DNA of 64,000 bases from the NCBI GenBank assembly GCA_964019425.1, contig OZ025784.1:1364001-1428000 (forward strand). The letters run 5' to 3'. The translations under genes and the position numbers were made by a program. This DNA comes from Flectonema sp. DT1601 (Eukaryota > Euglenozoa > Diplonemea > Diplonemida > Diplonemidae). Every line of letters begins with the position of its first letter. Positions within the stretch are counted from its first letter, which is position 1. Under the pieces are notes generated by a model. It was not told the DNA's origin. It saw nothing but the letters and a program-made list of their open reading frames with translations, and ran no database searches. This document shows, piece after piece, positions 32,416 through 43,168 of the stretch.

Positions 32416-34545
32416 ATGGTCTCTGCGATAGCTAATCAACATGTTGGAGTGAGTGCTGTTCCTGTCCAGATGCCAACAGCTATGCGTAATTCAGCCCTCA
32501 TTGGCGAACAGTGCTTAGCGACAACGGCAACGATTGGATCATCTGAAGGAAGCATCGCCAGCACGTTGGGAACTTCGTCAGAAGGCCTCGATGATAAAGT
32601 ATTGTTAATATGTGATCCTGCGACAAAACAAAAAATATCAATCCCTTTTGGATTGACAGAACAGACATCAGGGAGAGTATTATATTTTCAAAATTTGGCA
32701 AACCCAACAAGAAGGGAATCGCATGTGTGCATGCTTTATCAAAAAGGAAAATGCAGGTCGAACGTTAGATGTAACCAAGTCCATGTTGACAGGGGTCATA
32801 TTGCGAGACTTAGAGCTTTTTATTTTGAATTAAATATTCAAAAGAACAAACCTCCTGATAACTCTCATAAGAAATCGTTAGAACTGGTTGTTCAAGATCC
32901 TAAATCTCCTTTATTAAAATTAGTTATTCCTTATTCAAAGACTGAAGACACAACTGGAAGAGATGAATTCTTAATTTCGAGTAAGTCCGGCACACAGACG
33001 AGAGATTTCTCTCTTTGTGCTGATCACCTGAATAAAATAAGTTGCAAGAAGGGAACTAATTGTAAATTTATTCACGCCAATCTGGACCTATTATCCAACG
33101 TGCAGGATGTTGACAGCCCGTGTTGTCAATATCATGGTGAGATACAAAGTGATGTAATTGTAAGTGATACGGTTCAGTTGGTTATGATTAATAAAGTTTC
33201 TCAAAGATGTAAACTTCCAAGAGAACGAATCGGAACTACTTCAGGTCTTCGTGAGATAGTCGCAACTAACCCATCATCTCAATCAACTATTGTCTTTTGT
33301 AGTAATCGAGTTTGTCGTCTTCATCAAGAAAAGAGATGTCATCACGGAGTTGGTTGCAGTAATCTTCACGTCTGCAGAACTGCGTATGCTCTTCTTGTGA
33401 ATGCAACAGTTCCGTCAGATGTTAGGATCTCAAATAAACTAACAACAGTACCACTCTCTGGTATTCTTGATAGTGTTGTTACTGCTCCAATTCAGACAAC
33501 TTTTCCACCTCCAGATGTGTACTCGAATATAACAACTGTTCAGTCTGCTGATCATCAGAATATTGTTCCTCACGTCGCACCAGTTGAACAAGTTCATCAT
33601 CATCACCAGCAGCTGACGTCTGTTCAGCATCAAAATTACCATCAGCAGCATCCTCCAGTTAGTAGTCAACATTTACAGTCATATCAACAGGGTGGTCATA
33701 CTGTTGGATATCAGAGTCAGCATCTTATTCATCATCATCACCATCACCATCATCATCACAATCATGATGTTGGGTATCAAGTTAATCATCAAAGTGTTCA
33801 TTCAACAGATGGATGTGTTACTGGAATGCCTCTCACACCTCCCGTAAAAGATACTTTTGGAATTCCCCTCGTCACTCGAGAGGGAAATGTTCCATCACAT
33901 CTTCTACCTCCGAGTGCAGTTGGTGCGATGAAAACAGGAGGAGCAACAGGTATTCCGCTTACTTCTGCAACAACAGGTGTTCCATTGACATCTGGTGTGT
34001 CAACACTTGCTGGTCATCATCATCATAACTTATCATCTTCTTGTAATACTTGTGGTGCTCGTGCTGGTAGTCTGGAAAGAGGTGTTCCGGTCGGTAAAAA
34101 TGCCGCGAGCATCCCGTACGCTGACTCGGAACCTTCTCAAACACCTCCCATTTCACCAAAACAATTACCATTACCGACTAGTGGTATGCTGCAGCAATGT
34201 TATTCACATCAAAAACTTCCGTTGACTCAATCGTTCTCACAACAGAATGATCCGTATCTGAATGCAGTGCCTCTGATGTCATCACAAAGTATTGTACAGG
34301 TACCGGCACCTGGATTGCCGCCAAACAGTGCAATGCTACCACATACATGGAGTGAAGTAGTCCGACAGGCTCCAACTAATAATCAGCAACATAACCATCA
34401 GAATTCTGCTTATTTCAGCAGACAACATGCTAGGGAATTCATTTTGCAGCCAGAGCTTCAGGTTCACGACTCGTTTGTCGACCCAACAAAGGCTGTTCTA
34501 ACATCGCCTTGTGTCAATCCTGCTTATATACCTCATAAGGCATAA
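32416..34545 (+). CDS. Triple CCCH zinc-finger protein
   Basis: A single 709-residue frame from M-V-S-A-I-A-N-Q-H. Three CCCH fingers are seen: C-x7-C-x5-C-x3-H near residue 104, C-x8-C-x5-C-x3-H near 201, and C-x7-C-x5-C-x3-H near 298. Each is preceded by a similar 50-60-residue lead (K-I-S-I-P-F-G-L-T-E-Q-T-S-G-R; K-L-V-I-P-Y-S-K-T-E-D-T-T-G-R), so the module of roughly 95 residues appears triplicated. Such fingers bind RNA; in euglenozoans, which control expression mainly after transcription, CCCH proteins commonly steer mRNA fate. From 370 on the protein is low-complexity, with His/Gln runs (up to 10 His near 440) and Pro/Ser-rich parts. A late C-N-T-C-G pair (near 544) has no partner. 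Function by family only; target unknown. Confidence 0.8.
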   Translation: MVSAIANQHVGVSAVPVQMPTAMRNSALIGEQCLATTATIGSSEGSIASTLGTSSEGLDDKVLLICDPATKQKISIPFGLTEQTSGRVLYFQNLANPTRRESHVCMLYQKGKCRSNVRCNQVHVDRGHIARLRAFYFELNIQKNKPPDNSHKKSLELVVQDPKSPLLKLVIPYSKTEDTTGRDEFLISSKSGTQTRDFSLCADHLNKISCKKGTNCKFIHANLDLLSNVQDVDSPCCQYHGEIQSDVIVSDTVQLVMINKVSQRCKLPRERIGTTSGLREIVATNPSSQSTIVFCSNRVCRLHQEKRCHHGVGCSNLHVCRTAYALLVNATVPSDVRISNKLTTVPLSGILDSVVTAPIQTTFPPPDVYSNITTVQSADHQNIVPHVAPVEQVHHHHQQLTSVQHQNYHQQHPPVSSQHLQSYQQGGHTVGYQSQHLIHHHHHHHHHHNHDVGYQVNHQSVHSTDGCVTGMPLTPPVKDTFGIPLVTREGNVPSHLLPPSAVGAMKTGGATGIPLTSATTGVPLTSGVSTLAGHHHHNLSSSCNTCGARAGSLERGVPVGKNAASIPYADSEPSQTPPISPKQLPLPTSGMLQQCYSHQKLPLTQSFSQQNDPYLNAVPLMSSQSIVQVPAPGLPPNSAMLPHTWSEVVRQAPTNNQQHNHQNSAYFSRQHAREFILQPELQVHDSFVDPTKAVLTSPCVNPAYIPHKA

Positions 34546-37500
34546 TCTTTTTTTTTTTTTTTTAAAACTCTCTTGACTGATGTTTTGCTGCATTGTGGAT
34601 TACTTGTTTATTTTTCATCTTAATTTTATGTTCTCTTTTTCAAATTTTCAAATTTTAGAAAAAAAAAAAAAAAAAAAAAAAAAAACCCTCTCTTTTTTTT
34701 CGGCAACAATTCTTCTGGATTTATAGCCTCATTATTATTATAGAAAATATTAAAAAACACACACACAAAAAAATAAAAATTTTTTTTTTAAAAAAAAAAA
34801 GTGGTATTCTTTCAGACATTTCTTTTTTTTTTTTGCTTTTTCTAATGTTGGAGTTGGTCTTCCAACTGCAAAGCAAAATAAACCCGAAACAGAGAGAGAG
34901 GAGAGTCTTTAAAGGAAAAACGACTGCGTTTATATTCAAAAGTTAGAGTTGGTCTTCTAGCACAGATGTAGTCTAAGGAAAATCCTTTAGTCTGAGGGAT
35001 GCTCTGTGAGTCCCTTTTCAGACAATTTTTTCCTTCTTTTTCTTTAAATCTTTTTTGTTTTCCCTTTTCTATCTAAGGTGTTATGTTACTTTCCCGAAAC
35101 TTCTTGTACGGTAGTTGTGCCCGAGGTGCAAAAAAAAAAAAAATATGTGCAAAAAGGGCTGTTGCTTGTCAACAAGAGTTAATCACCACCTTCTTATGTG
35201 TTACTTTATTTCTCATTGCAAACTATTTTTTTTTTTTTTTCAAACACGAAGTTATCTTGTGTCTCGTCTACAGACGTGGGACAGCGTGGCTATTTTTATT
35301 TTTATTTTTATTTTTTTTTTTTCATTCTGTCAAAGTAATAAGCCTCTTTGATCAATTCAAGTAGCTGATGGCCAACGGAGAGATCAAACTGAGAGGAAAT
35401 AAGACATCGACGGTTCTCACCATCTCTGATTACCGTCGTTTATAGAAATAGCTTTTTTTTTTTTCCCCTCCTTATAATTACACAGTGAATTGAATTGTGT
35501 ATCGACACAATTAACCTTTTTTTAGTGACGACGCCGATTACTTTTTTTTTTTTGGTGTGTTTTGTGTTGTATGTTTTAATAAACGATTGTCCCTTTGCAG
35601 AGGAAGTGAATCGCGTAAATGGAACGGGGCAGTTTCTGTTCTGAGCCTGTGCGGTGAATATTCTTCCTGATGTTAAGAGATATTCTTTTTTCTTCTGTTT
35701 TGTTAAGGATCTAGCTGTGGTTTTGTTATTTAAGACAACGAAAAAAAAGAAAAAAAAAAAAGAAAGGAATTAACAAGATGTGGATGAAATGCCAACTTGT
35801 TTTGTTTTTTTGTTCAGAAGAACTAGGAAAAAAAAAAAAAAAAAAAAGAAAATTTGCATTTTTCGGCATCGCGCAAGATATTCGCGTTCTCTCCTTCCCA
35901 TTCAAAAACAACAACAACAACAACAACTTAAAAAAAGAAAACAAAAAAAAACAAAATATTTGTTACTGGTTCCACTATTCTGTGCGTACGTCATTGGAGA
36001 ATACGACTAGCGGCAGTGCCGACCAGCTGTAAGTATCTAATAGCAGTCCCTGTCCTGCAAGGTTTACTCATCCCTCCTTTCTTTTTCTTTCTTCTGAGAG
36101 TCAAGAATCTTCGTGGAATAGCAAAAATATGAGACAACAACATCGTCTTTTTTTTGTGTTTTCCTCATTTCTCTCTTGACAATTACTGCCGTTGGTACAT
36201 TGTTTGGGTGTTTTAGTTTCACTTTTCTTTTATAGCCAGTGAAAAATACAGGCTTTGTTTATCCCTGGTTTTGATTTAAAAAAAAAAAAAAATGAAATAA
36301 AATAATCAAAAGCAGGTTACAGATTGTGTCGTTGCTGTGAATTATCCTCCTGGAGCACTCATAATTTTCAGCAACGTTGGATTTTCTTTACTAAATAATT
36401 GAGTGATGTGTTCGTTTGTTTGGATCACACCCATTACCTTATTCTTTACGAGTAGCGTCATTTCTTTCTTTTTTTTCTTTTTTTTTTTTGTTTCACCCCT
36501 TTTCTTTGCACTTACAAACTGGAGAACGAATGCGAGATTTCATTCTTCACACTTTTTTTTTGTTTTTTTTTTTTTTTTTTTTTGTTCTCACCTCATTGCT
36601 CTACTTGTATCTCTGTTTCAAGTAACATAAAGATTGAGGGGAGGGTTTATGTAAGAAATTGATATCAATAATAATAATAATAATAATAAGTGAGGGAAAC
36701 CTTTTATTCTCAACAAGGGAACATGCTGAATGAAACACGATAAAAAGAAATCGTAGTTAGGCCAGCTAACAAAGTTAAAAACCAGAGCAGAATGTTGATG
36801 CGAGTGTTGTGCTGTTTTGTTAGAAATAATAATAGAAAAGGAAAGAAAAACCTCTCTTCGAGCTACTTTCCTTTTGGGGGAACGGGGACCGCCATCCCGT
36901 GGTAGTTATAAAAGCTTCCTCTGATCTGGTTAGTCAGTTTTTTTTTTTTTAAATTTTATTTTAACATTGTTGTATTTTCAAACAGTTTCCTTTTTTTTTA
37001 AATGTTATTATTTTTTTTTTTTTTTTATAAATTCAAAAAATGAAAAGAAAGAAAAAAAAAAAAAAAAGTTGTAGCAGCACATAGAGAGTCCTTTATTATA
37101 ATCAAGCTTACCTCTGCTTTCCCGATACTAATTTTTTCTGTTACTGTGATGAGTTGTTGAAGGTTTTTTTTTTTTTTTTTTTGTGTTTTTTCCTTATCGT
37201 AATCGATAATAGGGAAAGGTCATTAATCGCAAAATGGAAAGTTAGTTCGCTGGTGGAATGTGCAGCGCCGTCCAAGCAAGCTTCTCTACGCTGCTTGGAA
37301 AAACCGGCATCGTATACTCTCTTCGACAATCAAAAAAATTACTTTCGCATCATATCGACTCTCATCCTATCGCCTACCGATTTCATTTTCCAAAGACGAC
37401 GTCGTGTGCGACACCAAAATTGTTATTAAAAAAAGTATTCCTCGTTATTTTCTTTTTTTTCTTCCCCGACGTTTTCAGCTAAAACAGCAGAAAGCCATTT

Positions 37501-37942
37501 CAAACGACGTTTGTAGCCTTTTTTTTTTTTTTTTTGTTTGTTGGAAAAACAACAATACTCGTGCTTGTGATCCAGACTATCTTGTAGAGTTGTGTTCGCT
37601 ATATTGCTTTGGTTACTATTCCTGGAGGTATTAACACACATTAAAAAAAAAAAAAAAAAAAAACTTAAAAAATAAAAATGTTAACAGGTGGGTGATACAA
37701 CACACATCCGAAACAAGAGTAACAGGGGAAAAAAACAAAAAAAACAAATAATATTTTCACATGCTCTTTTTTTTTTTTTTTTTTTTTTTTTGTTGTTGTT
37801 GTTGCAGCTGTGCCCCACGTTACACTCTCCGTGTACGTAGTGGAAGTTTGTTTTTTTTAAAGTATAGTTTCACAGTGAATTTTTTTTTTATATTTAAATT
37901 TTTTTTTTATTTTATCAGCTAAACAGTAAAAAGACATACCAA
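34546..37942. other. 3.4-kb AT-rich spacer without a recognisable gene
   Basis: This is the longest gap to the right of 9 kb. It is filled with T- and A-runs of 10-27 bases and an ATA/ATT microsatellite at 36664-36690. Frames of 60-124 codons mostly encode poly-Phe or poly-Lys. The stretch 37205-37440 is less AT-rich and open in several frames, but no family is visible. Hairpins at 34848-34990 are listed separately. The sequence CAGCTGTAAGTATC near 36026 resembles a donor site, but no exon was found. Polypyrimidine tracts ending in GTTGCAG (37807) and TTTTATCAG (37919) lead into the next gene. Confidence 0.6.
34848..34990 (+). other. Two related hairpins with a paired change, plus a third
   Basis: TTGGAGTTGGTCTTCCAA (34848-34865) and TTAGAGTTGGTCTTCTAG (34943-34960) share the same loop. 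One stem pair differs on both sides, G-C in the first and A-T in the second. CTAAGGA-AAA-TCCTTTAG follows at 34973-34990. They lie 300-450 bp past the CCCH stop, in its likely 3' UTR or in an independent small RNA. Confidence 0.4.
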
Positions 37943-38398
37943 ATGAGTAATTTGAATATCCGATTGTACAACAGCAATGACGAGAATGAAGTCATAAAAT
38001 TATGGTTGAAATCTACTAAAATTGCTCATAACTTTATGACTGAAGAATTCTTACAAAATGAAGAAAAAAATATGAGAAATATGTACCTCCCAAACTGCGA
38101 GACTCACGTCGCTGAATTAAACGATAATCTGGTAGGGTTTATCTCAATGATCTATGGAAGTGATGTGCCTGAAATTGGAGGGTTGTTTGTCTCCGTAGAC
38201 AACCACCGCACTGGTGTTGGCAGTAAGCTGTTAGCTCACATTGTATTAAAAAATCCTACACTTGACGTCGAAGTGTTTCAGGATAATACTAACGGGGTTT
38301 CATTCTACAAAAAAAATGGTTTTTGTCAAACAAAAATATACACCCACGAATCTACTCAACGTGATGTTCTCCGTATGCAAGTCAAACAAGTAGGTTGA
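37943..38398 (+). CDS. GNAT family N-acetyltransferase, bacterial type
   Basis: A compact intronless 151-residue frame. GNAT enzymes transfer acetyl from acetyl-CoA to an amine. The order matches bacterial single-domain acetyltransferases of the YjaB type: the opening I-R-L-Y-N-S-N-D, then A-H-N-F-M-T-E-E-F, the central strand L-V-G-F-I-S-M-I, the L-F-V-S-V strand followed by the acetyl-CoA loop H-R-T-G-V-G-S-K-L-L, and the closing N-G-V-S-F-Y-K-K-N-G-F. The loop fits the motif A signature (R/Q-x-x-G-x-G/A). Its similarity to bacterial members and its lack of introns suggest horizontal gain, but codon use and AT content look like its neighbours, so any transfer is old. Substrate unknown. The B-box gene starts 92 bp downstream. 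Confidence 0.82.
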   Translation: MSNLNIRLYNSNDENEVIKLWLKSTKIAHNFMTEEFLQNEEKNMRNMYLPNCETHVAELNDNLVGFISMIYGSDVPEIGGLFVSVDNHRTGVGSKLLAHIVLKNPTLDVEVFQDNTNGVSFYKKNGFCQTKIYTHESTQRDVLRMQVKQVG

Positions 38399-38459
38399 TT
38401 TTATGGTGTAAAATAAGATCGGTAGTTTTTTTTAAAATATTATTTTATTTTCTCATCAC

Positions 38460-38461
38460 AG
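38460..38461 (+). promoter_or_regulatory. Probable trans-splice acceptor for the B-box gene
   Basis: The T-rich tract TATTTTATTTTCTCATCACAG ends 29 bases before ATG 38491, in the 92-bp gap after the GNAT stop. Confidence 0.5.
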
Positions 38462-38490
38462 GTGGTGCGACCTCCCCCTCTTCATAAAAT

Positions 38491-39777
38491 ATGAGTCGCA
38501 GAGTTGTTTCAATCCTTCTCTGTGGTGACGTTCCAACACAAAAATTAAAGATCAACTTTCCATCTGATTTGAGTTCTTTAGAAGCGATAGTATCAAGAGA
38601 GTGTAATGTACAATTATTTAAATTAGAAATACTCGACGATGAGTTTGATACTTATGTCATGCTACGAGATGTTAACGATATTAAAGGAGACAGAGTTCAG
38701 TTATACGTTCGATGTGAGCAACAACAACAACAACAACAACAACAATACCAACCACCTTCAAGACAGCATAATACTATCGTTAGCATAAATTGCAATTGCG
38801 GTAGAGGAGAAAAAATTCAATTTCACTGTCAAGAAGATGGTTCATTCGTGTGTGCTCTATGTGCGGTTATGGGAAGTTACCGATCTCGACAACTACAAAC
38901 ACTTTCAGAAGCTGCCGGTACCTTTCTAAATTCAATACCAGAAATGGAAGGAAAGATCGAATCTGAAATAGCACACGTTAATCGATTACTATTACACTTA
39001 TCTGTGTTCGAGTCACGTCGAAACAGTGAAGATCATATTAAAACAATGCATGATACCTGCGATGCTTTAGTAAAAATTATAAACAAAAAACGATCTGAAA
39101 TGGATGAAAGGATGCGACACCTTCAGAGAGAAGACCCGTCTCATATTCAAGCTGAGCGAGCAGTTCTTTCGTCAAAACATGAAGAACTTCGTAGTATTCA
39201 ATCACAATTACATGGAGTCATGTCTGACGCATCAAAAGAAGACCACCTTCGAGTAATATCAACCGTGAGTGATGCTCAAAGTAAACTACCTTTATTCTTA
39301 AATATAGAACCAGCATCTCTACCACATAGAATACCTCAATTCAATGCAGCATTGCAGGCATCTGTACTTAATGAAATCTCACTTACAATGGCTGAGGATA
39401 CTATCTTATACCCTCCTCCTAATACATATCGGTATAAAATAATCGGAGGAGGGTCTTATGCCTTTGACGTATCGACTATGGCGTGTTCGGAGTTTGGTCT
39501 TTATTTTATGCAAAGGATAAGAGTTCGTCGTGAGGGGGGGGTGCATCTGAATGGAACTATTTTGGGAGTATTGTCGTGTGCTTTGTGGTGGGTTTCAGAT
39601 GACAACACTTGCGCATCACCTCTCGTAGATGTTGGTACTCCATTGAACACTAATGATATAATAATAATTGGTCATTCTTCTCCGACTCATTATCCTGAAG
39701 AACTAGAAATAGCAGATCTCACACAACAACTTCACCACCAAGACACGTATCAGACTGGTAGGTATCGCAGACAATAA
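38491..39777 (+). CDS. B-box zinc-finger coiled-coil protein
   Basis: An intronless frame of 428 residues. Residues 1-75 look like a small ubiquitin- or PB1-like fold (K-L-K-I-N-F-P-S-D-L-S-S-L-E-A-I-V). A run of nine or more Gln follows (75-85). Residues 98-135 form a B-box-like finger: C-N-C, then F-H-C, C-A-L-C and later H/R positions (the final ligands are less clear). Residues 140-260 are a coiled coil (E-S-E-I-A-H-V-N-R-L-L-L-H-L; H-E-E-L-R-S-I-Q-S-Q-L). The last 150 residues are beta-rich (T-Y-R-Y-K-I-I-G-G-G-S-Y-A-F-D-V), like the C-terminal barrels of TRIM-type proteins. The finger plus coiled coil plus beta domain order recalls TRIM proteins without a RING. Partner unknown. Confidence 0.7.
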   Translation: MSRRVVSILLCGDVPTQKLKINFPSDLSSLEAIVSRECNVQLFKLEILDDEFDTYVMLRDVNDIKGDRVQLYVRCEQQQQQQQQQYQPPSRQHNTIVSINCNCGRGEKIQFHCQEDGSFVCALCAVMGSYRSRQLQTLSEAAGTFLNSIPEMEGKIESEIAHVNRLLLHLSVFESRRNSEDHIKTMHDTCDALVKIINKKRSEMDERMRHLQREDPSHIQAERAVLSSKHEELRSIQSQLHGVMSDASKEDHLRVISTVSDAQSKLPLFLNIEPASLPHRIPQFNAALQASVLNEISLTMAEDTILYPPPNTYRYKIIGGGSYAFDVSTMACSEFGLYFMQRIRVRREGGVHLNGTILGVLSCALWWVSDDNTCASPLVDVGTPLNTNDIIIIGHSSPTHYPEELEIADLTQQLHHQDTYQTGRYRRQ

Positions 39778-40071
39778 ATCAAAACGTTTTTTTTTTTTTT
39801 TTTTTCGATTCGGTTTTTCTGTTAAAAGGGAACAATTCATTTCAGAGCGGGTTTGTTTTGAATACCCTTTTTTTTTTTTTTCCTTTCTTTCGTTCTGTAA
39901 TGTATTTGACATAGATTTTTTTTTTTTTTAAATTTTTTTTTCTCTTCTTCTTATTCTTCGTTTCTGTAGTTGTATTGTAAATTTTTCTTAAAAAGAATTT
40001 CTATTAATTGATTTAAAAATTGTTTTTTTTTTCCAGTTGGGTGAGTCTGGGGAAAAAAAAAAAAAAAAAAA

Positions 40072-40657
40072 ATGGCATCACAGCACAACCGACCGAGTAG
40101 TTACAAGGCGCTTATTGAGGGAAATCAACAGACATGCACAAGCATAGAACAAGAATTAGCAAAAAAGGTTTTCGGTGATGAACCGAGAGAGAAGAAACCT
40201 CACAACTTACCATCTGAAGAACAGCTTAATGAAGAACTTCGAGTTATGAAAGTAAAAGCAGCTATGAAGAGTAGCATAGCGGGAGCAAGCAGTAAAACCT
40301 TTGAACAATATCGAAAAGACAGAAGAGTTGAGAACAACCGACTCGAGGGAATGTTTCAAAAAGCTGCAAAGGACCTTGAGCAGAAACAGTTTAGAGAAAT
40401 TAAAGAGGTTTGTTGTTATTTTTTATTTTATTTTATATATTCGTAATCAATATTCTAGTTTTAGACCGACTAAAACCAAAAAAAAAAAACAGGTACGCGA
40501 GGAAGTCGAACGAGAGAAAACCAACAGCAGGGCTTCTAAAAGACAGAAGAAGAAGGATAATAAAAAGAAACGTGATGCTGAATACAAAGAATCTCAAAAA
40601 GTTCAAAAAATTGAAACGGAAGACGGATCGATTGAGCGAAATCAGGAGGAGGATTAA
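40072..40657 (+). CDS. PRKRIP1: PRKRIP1-like spliceosome-associated protein
   Basis: Two exons, 40072-40407 and 40493-40657, joined in phase 0, give 166 residues. The intron is GTTTGT to AAAACAG and holds a GTTTTAG/CTAAAAC hairpin. The core S-S-I-A-G-A-S-S-K-T-F-E-Q-Y-R-K-D-R-R-V-E corresponds to the DUF1168 signature (G-S-S-A-G-A-G-S-G-E-F-H-x-Y-R in animals). It is followed by a long basic helix ending in K-R-Q-K-K-K-D-N-K-K-K-R. PRKRIP1 is a long-helix protein bound to the catalytic-stage spliceosome. Human PRKRIP1 is 184 residues, so the length fits. The gene starts 36 bases after TTTTTCCAG (40035-40036), with an A-run right before the ATG. Confidence 0.72.
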
Positions 40658-40745
40658 TGATATTGAACCACACAGTCTAGCCTTGTGTGAGTTTTATTTT
40701 TTCTGATATTTCTTTTTTTAAAATCAGTTACTTGAATTGTTTTAC

Positions 40746-40747
40746 AG
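40746..40747 (+). promoter_or_regulatory. Probable trans-splice acceptor, glycosyltransferase-like gene
   Basis: TTGAATTGTTTTACAG ends 18 bases before ATG 40765. The frame upstream of that ATG crosses this site, so the start at 40765 is preferred. Confidence 0.5.
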
Positions 40748-40764
40748 CATACTCAAAAAAAAAA

Positions 40765-41721
40765 ATGGCTCCTTTACGAAGCAAACTAATTCCTCCTTTG
40801 GCGCTGTCGGTATTTCTGATAATGATATTATTTAATATTTCATTGAGTCCTCATGCTGCTTCTCAAGTATCAATTCAGAGTGTGTACGAAGGTGAGGTCT
40901 CGAATGTGATCCCACTTCTTGCGACGGGTAGGTTACATGTTCGAGTTACGTCAAAAACTTCAAAGTATTTATGTGCTCTAATAGGAAGTGCGATTACATC
41001 AAATATTACCGTTAGTGTTGACAGTACTGGTAGTCCTTTAGAAGACTTCTTGTCTCAACTTCCACCCGATGATGTTGTTATATTCCTGTCCACAGCTGAT
41101 GTTTTGTTTAATGCAAACGCTGAACAAATTATAATTGAATTCAAAAGAGAGACCCAACTTCAGGGTTCTGTTCCTCAACTTCTGTGGCCAGTTACAAAAG
41201 GAAGTAACACTTATGAAGTAAATGGAAAATTTGTTGCTCCGTTTGGATGGATAGCAACCGTTAAGGATGCTCGTCAGTTAGCTGACGACTACACAAAAAG
41301 TGGTGAACGTGATTACCGAGAGAGAGTTAGAGCGGAAGCACACGCGTTTGATTATTCAAATAAAATATTTTTAGACATTCCTTTAACTGAAGATTCATTT
41401 TGTGGATGGCCTCACAGCTTAATTAACCCTTTGACACTCTGTCCTTCACGAGTTACACCTTCGGTTCTTCATTTCGGAAACACTCTACATTCGAATAAGA
41501 TATTCTTTCAAACGAGGTGGTGGAATACCATCAACCAAACAGTAATTGATTCGTTAAAAAAAACAACAATTGAAATTGATGGGTCGACTCGTCTCCTAGC
41601 ACAGATTTGTCCAGACGGATACACTGTGGTATGATCATTATTTATAGTAATGTGATAGTGAGTAGCAGTTTTAACAAAAAAAAACAAAAAAACAAAAAAA
41701 AAACAGATGCAAGAAGACTAA
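40765..41721 (+). CDS. PLOD-type glycosyltransferase-like membrane protein
   Basis: The main exon 40765-41628 encodes 288 residues. A GTATGA donor at 41629 and an AAACAG acceptor (AG at 41705-41706) would add M-Q-E-D and a stop at 41719; without splicing the frame ends V-V at 41634. A single N-terminal hydrophobic anchor (residues 9-28) predicts a type II protein of the secretory pathway. D-D-V-V-I-F-L-S-T-A-D-V-L-F, then L-L-W-P, G-W-I-A-T-V, and later S-V-L-H-F-G-N-T follow the order seen in the glycosyltransferase half of lysyl-hydroxylase/procollagen glucosyltransferases (the F-x-D-A-Y-D-V type strand and L-H-x-N-G end). A canonical D-x-D is not clear (S-T-A-D in its place), so activity is uncertain. 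It may be a kinetoplastid-type surface glycosyltransferase relative. Confidence 0.6.
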
Positions 41722-43168
41722 AAATTATTTTTAGTAATGACCCGGTTTCATTCAAATATTTCTTAAGGCAATCAGAGTAATAAAGCATTTATCTGCTTAT
41801 AGCTGAAAGCAGAATCGCCAAGACGACCGCTTCTTCAAACAAAAACAAAAAAACAAACAGCTGTTTATGATTCCTGAAGGTTAATAATAATATGATCACT
41901 TTGTATCTCTTTTTTTCTCCCCCTAAAATTTAGAATAGGTCAGACTAACATAGTATATCACTGTTAGTTCTTTTAGTTTTGATCGAATCGTTTCGTGCGA
42001 ATGCAAAAAAAAACACCAACGTGGGTTGTAAATGCACGATTCGTTTTTTTTTTAAAATTTCTTTTATGTAGCAATTCTCTGGTTAGTGGCTATGGTGATA
42101 TAACTTGCATACATCTGGGTTTTTTTTTGCTGGACTTTTTTTTACGACTTATTTTTGTTTATATAATTTTTTTTTTTTTTTTTCGTTCACCAATAACAAC
42201 CATCTTCGTTCGGTCTGCTTGATATTGACGCCTTTTTTTTTTTTTTTTGCTTTTTTTTTGTCAGCTGGAATTCTATCTGAGAAAAAAACTGGTAGTCTTT
42301 AGAAGTGTGAGTTGGATACGAGTTGCCTCCTGTCTCAGTTGTTGGATGCTAAATAGGACAGGCATTCTTGTCCTGGCCCTGTCATGCTGTTGAGAGCATT
42401 GTCTCCAGGTGGATCTCCTTGAAAGTTCTACCCTCTGCTATGCCACTCCAATTTTCTTTTGCAAACCCAAATTCAGTTTTTTTATTTTTCCAACAAAAAA
42501 CCAAAGAATAGATTCCTTTCAGAACACAGACTGATGAGGGGATACAAATAGGGAAACAAGTAGGCAATTTTTTTTTTTTTGGTTCTTTTTTTTTTTTTTT
42601 TTTGTATTATTCTTATACTAATTTCGTTTGGGTTCAACTTTATGATTGTTATTCTGTGATAGTCCTCTCTGTCTTGTTGTTCTTGGGGTAATTCTCGGTG
42701 ACTCATTTTTTTATTGTGAAAACTATTCAGATTGAAAAATAGCCAGTTTTATTTCTTGTGGTGATTATATTTTCCCTCGTGCAACAGGGTTCTGTCTGTG
42801 TTTTTTCGAACGAAATATGAGGCTAATCTGAATGGTTTTTTTTTCATCTCGACACCGTATTCTGAGCGAAAAAGACTTGTGGCAGCGTTAATCACCTACT
42901 TAAGGGGCTTGTTTTTCGGTTGTGTAGGATTTGTTTGATTCGTTTTTTTTTTTTTTTTTTTTTTTTTTTGTTGCCTCCCCCCTCTCTCTCGTAATGTTAT
43001 TTTTTTTTGATTTAAAAAAAAAAAAAAAAAACAACGCGTGTATTTTATGATATCGTGATAGAATATCGCTTCAGTCAACTAGTTATGATGAAAAGAGTCA
43101 TTTTACGATGTCTTACAAAGTTGTTTACCAAGACTTAACATATGAGGTCATGTCAAGGTTTGGTACTG

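Noticed and set aside
35990-36060. CAGCTGTAAGTATC with nearby small stems as a possible spliced-leader RNA gene
   Set aside because: No Sm-site-like sequence after it, no conserved leader end, and genome donors here are GTATG rather than GTAAGT.
37154-37634. Overlapping ORFs of 62-124 codons in the large spacer
   Set aside because: They cross T-runs that encode poly-Phe, conflict with one another and show no recognisable motif.
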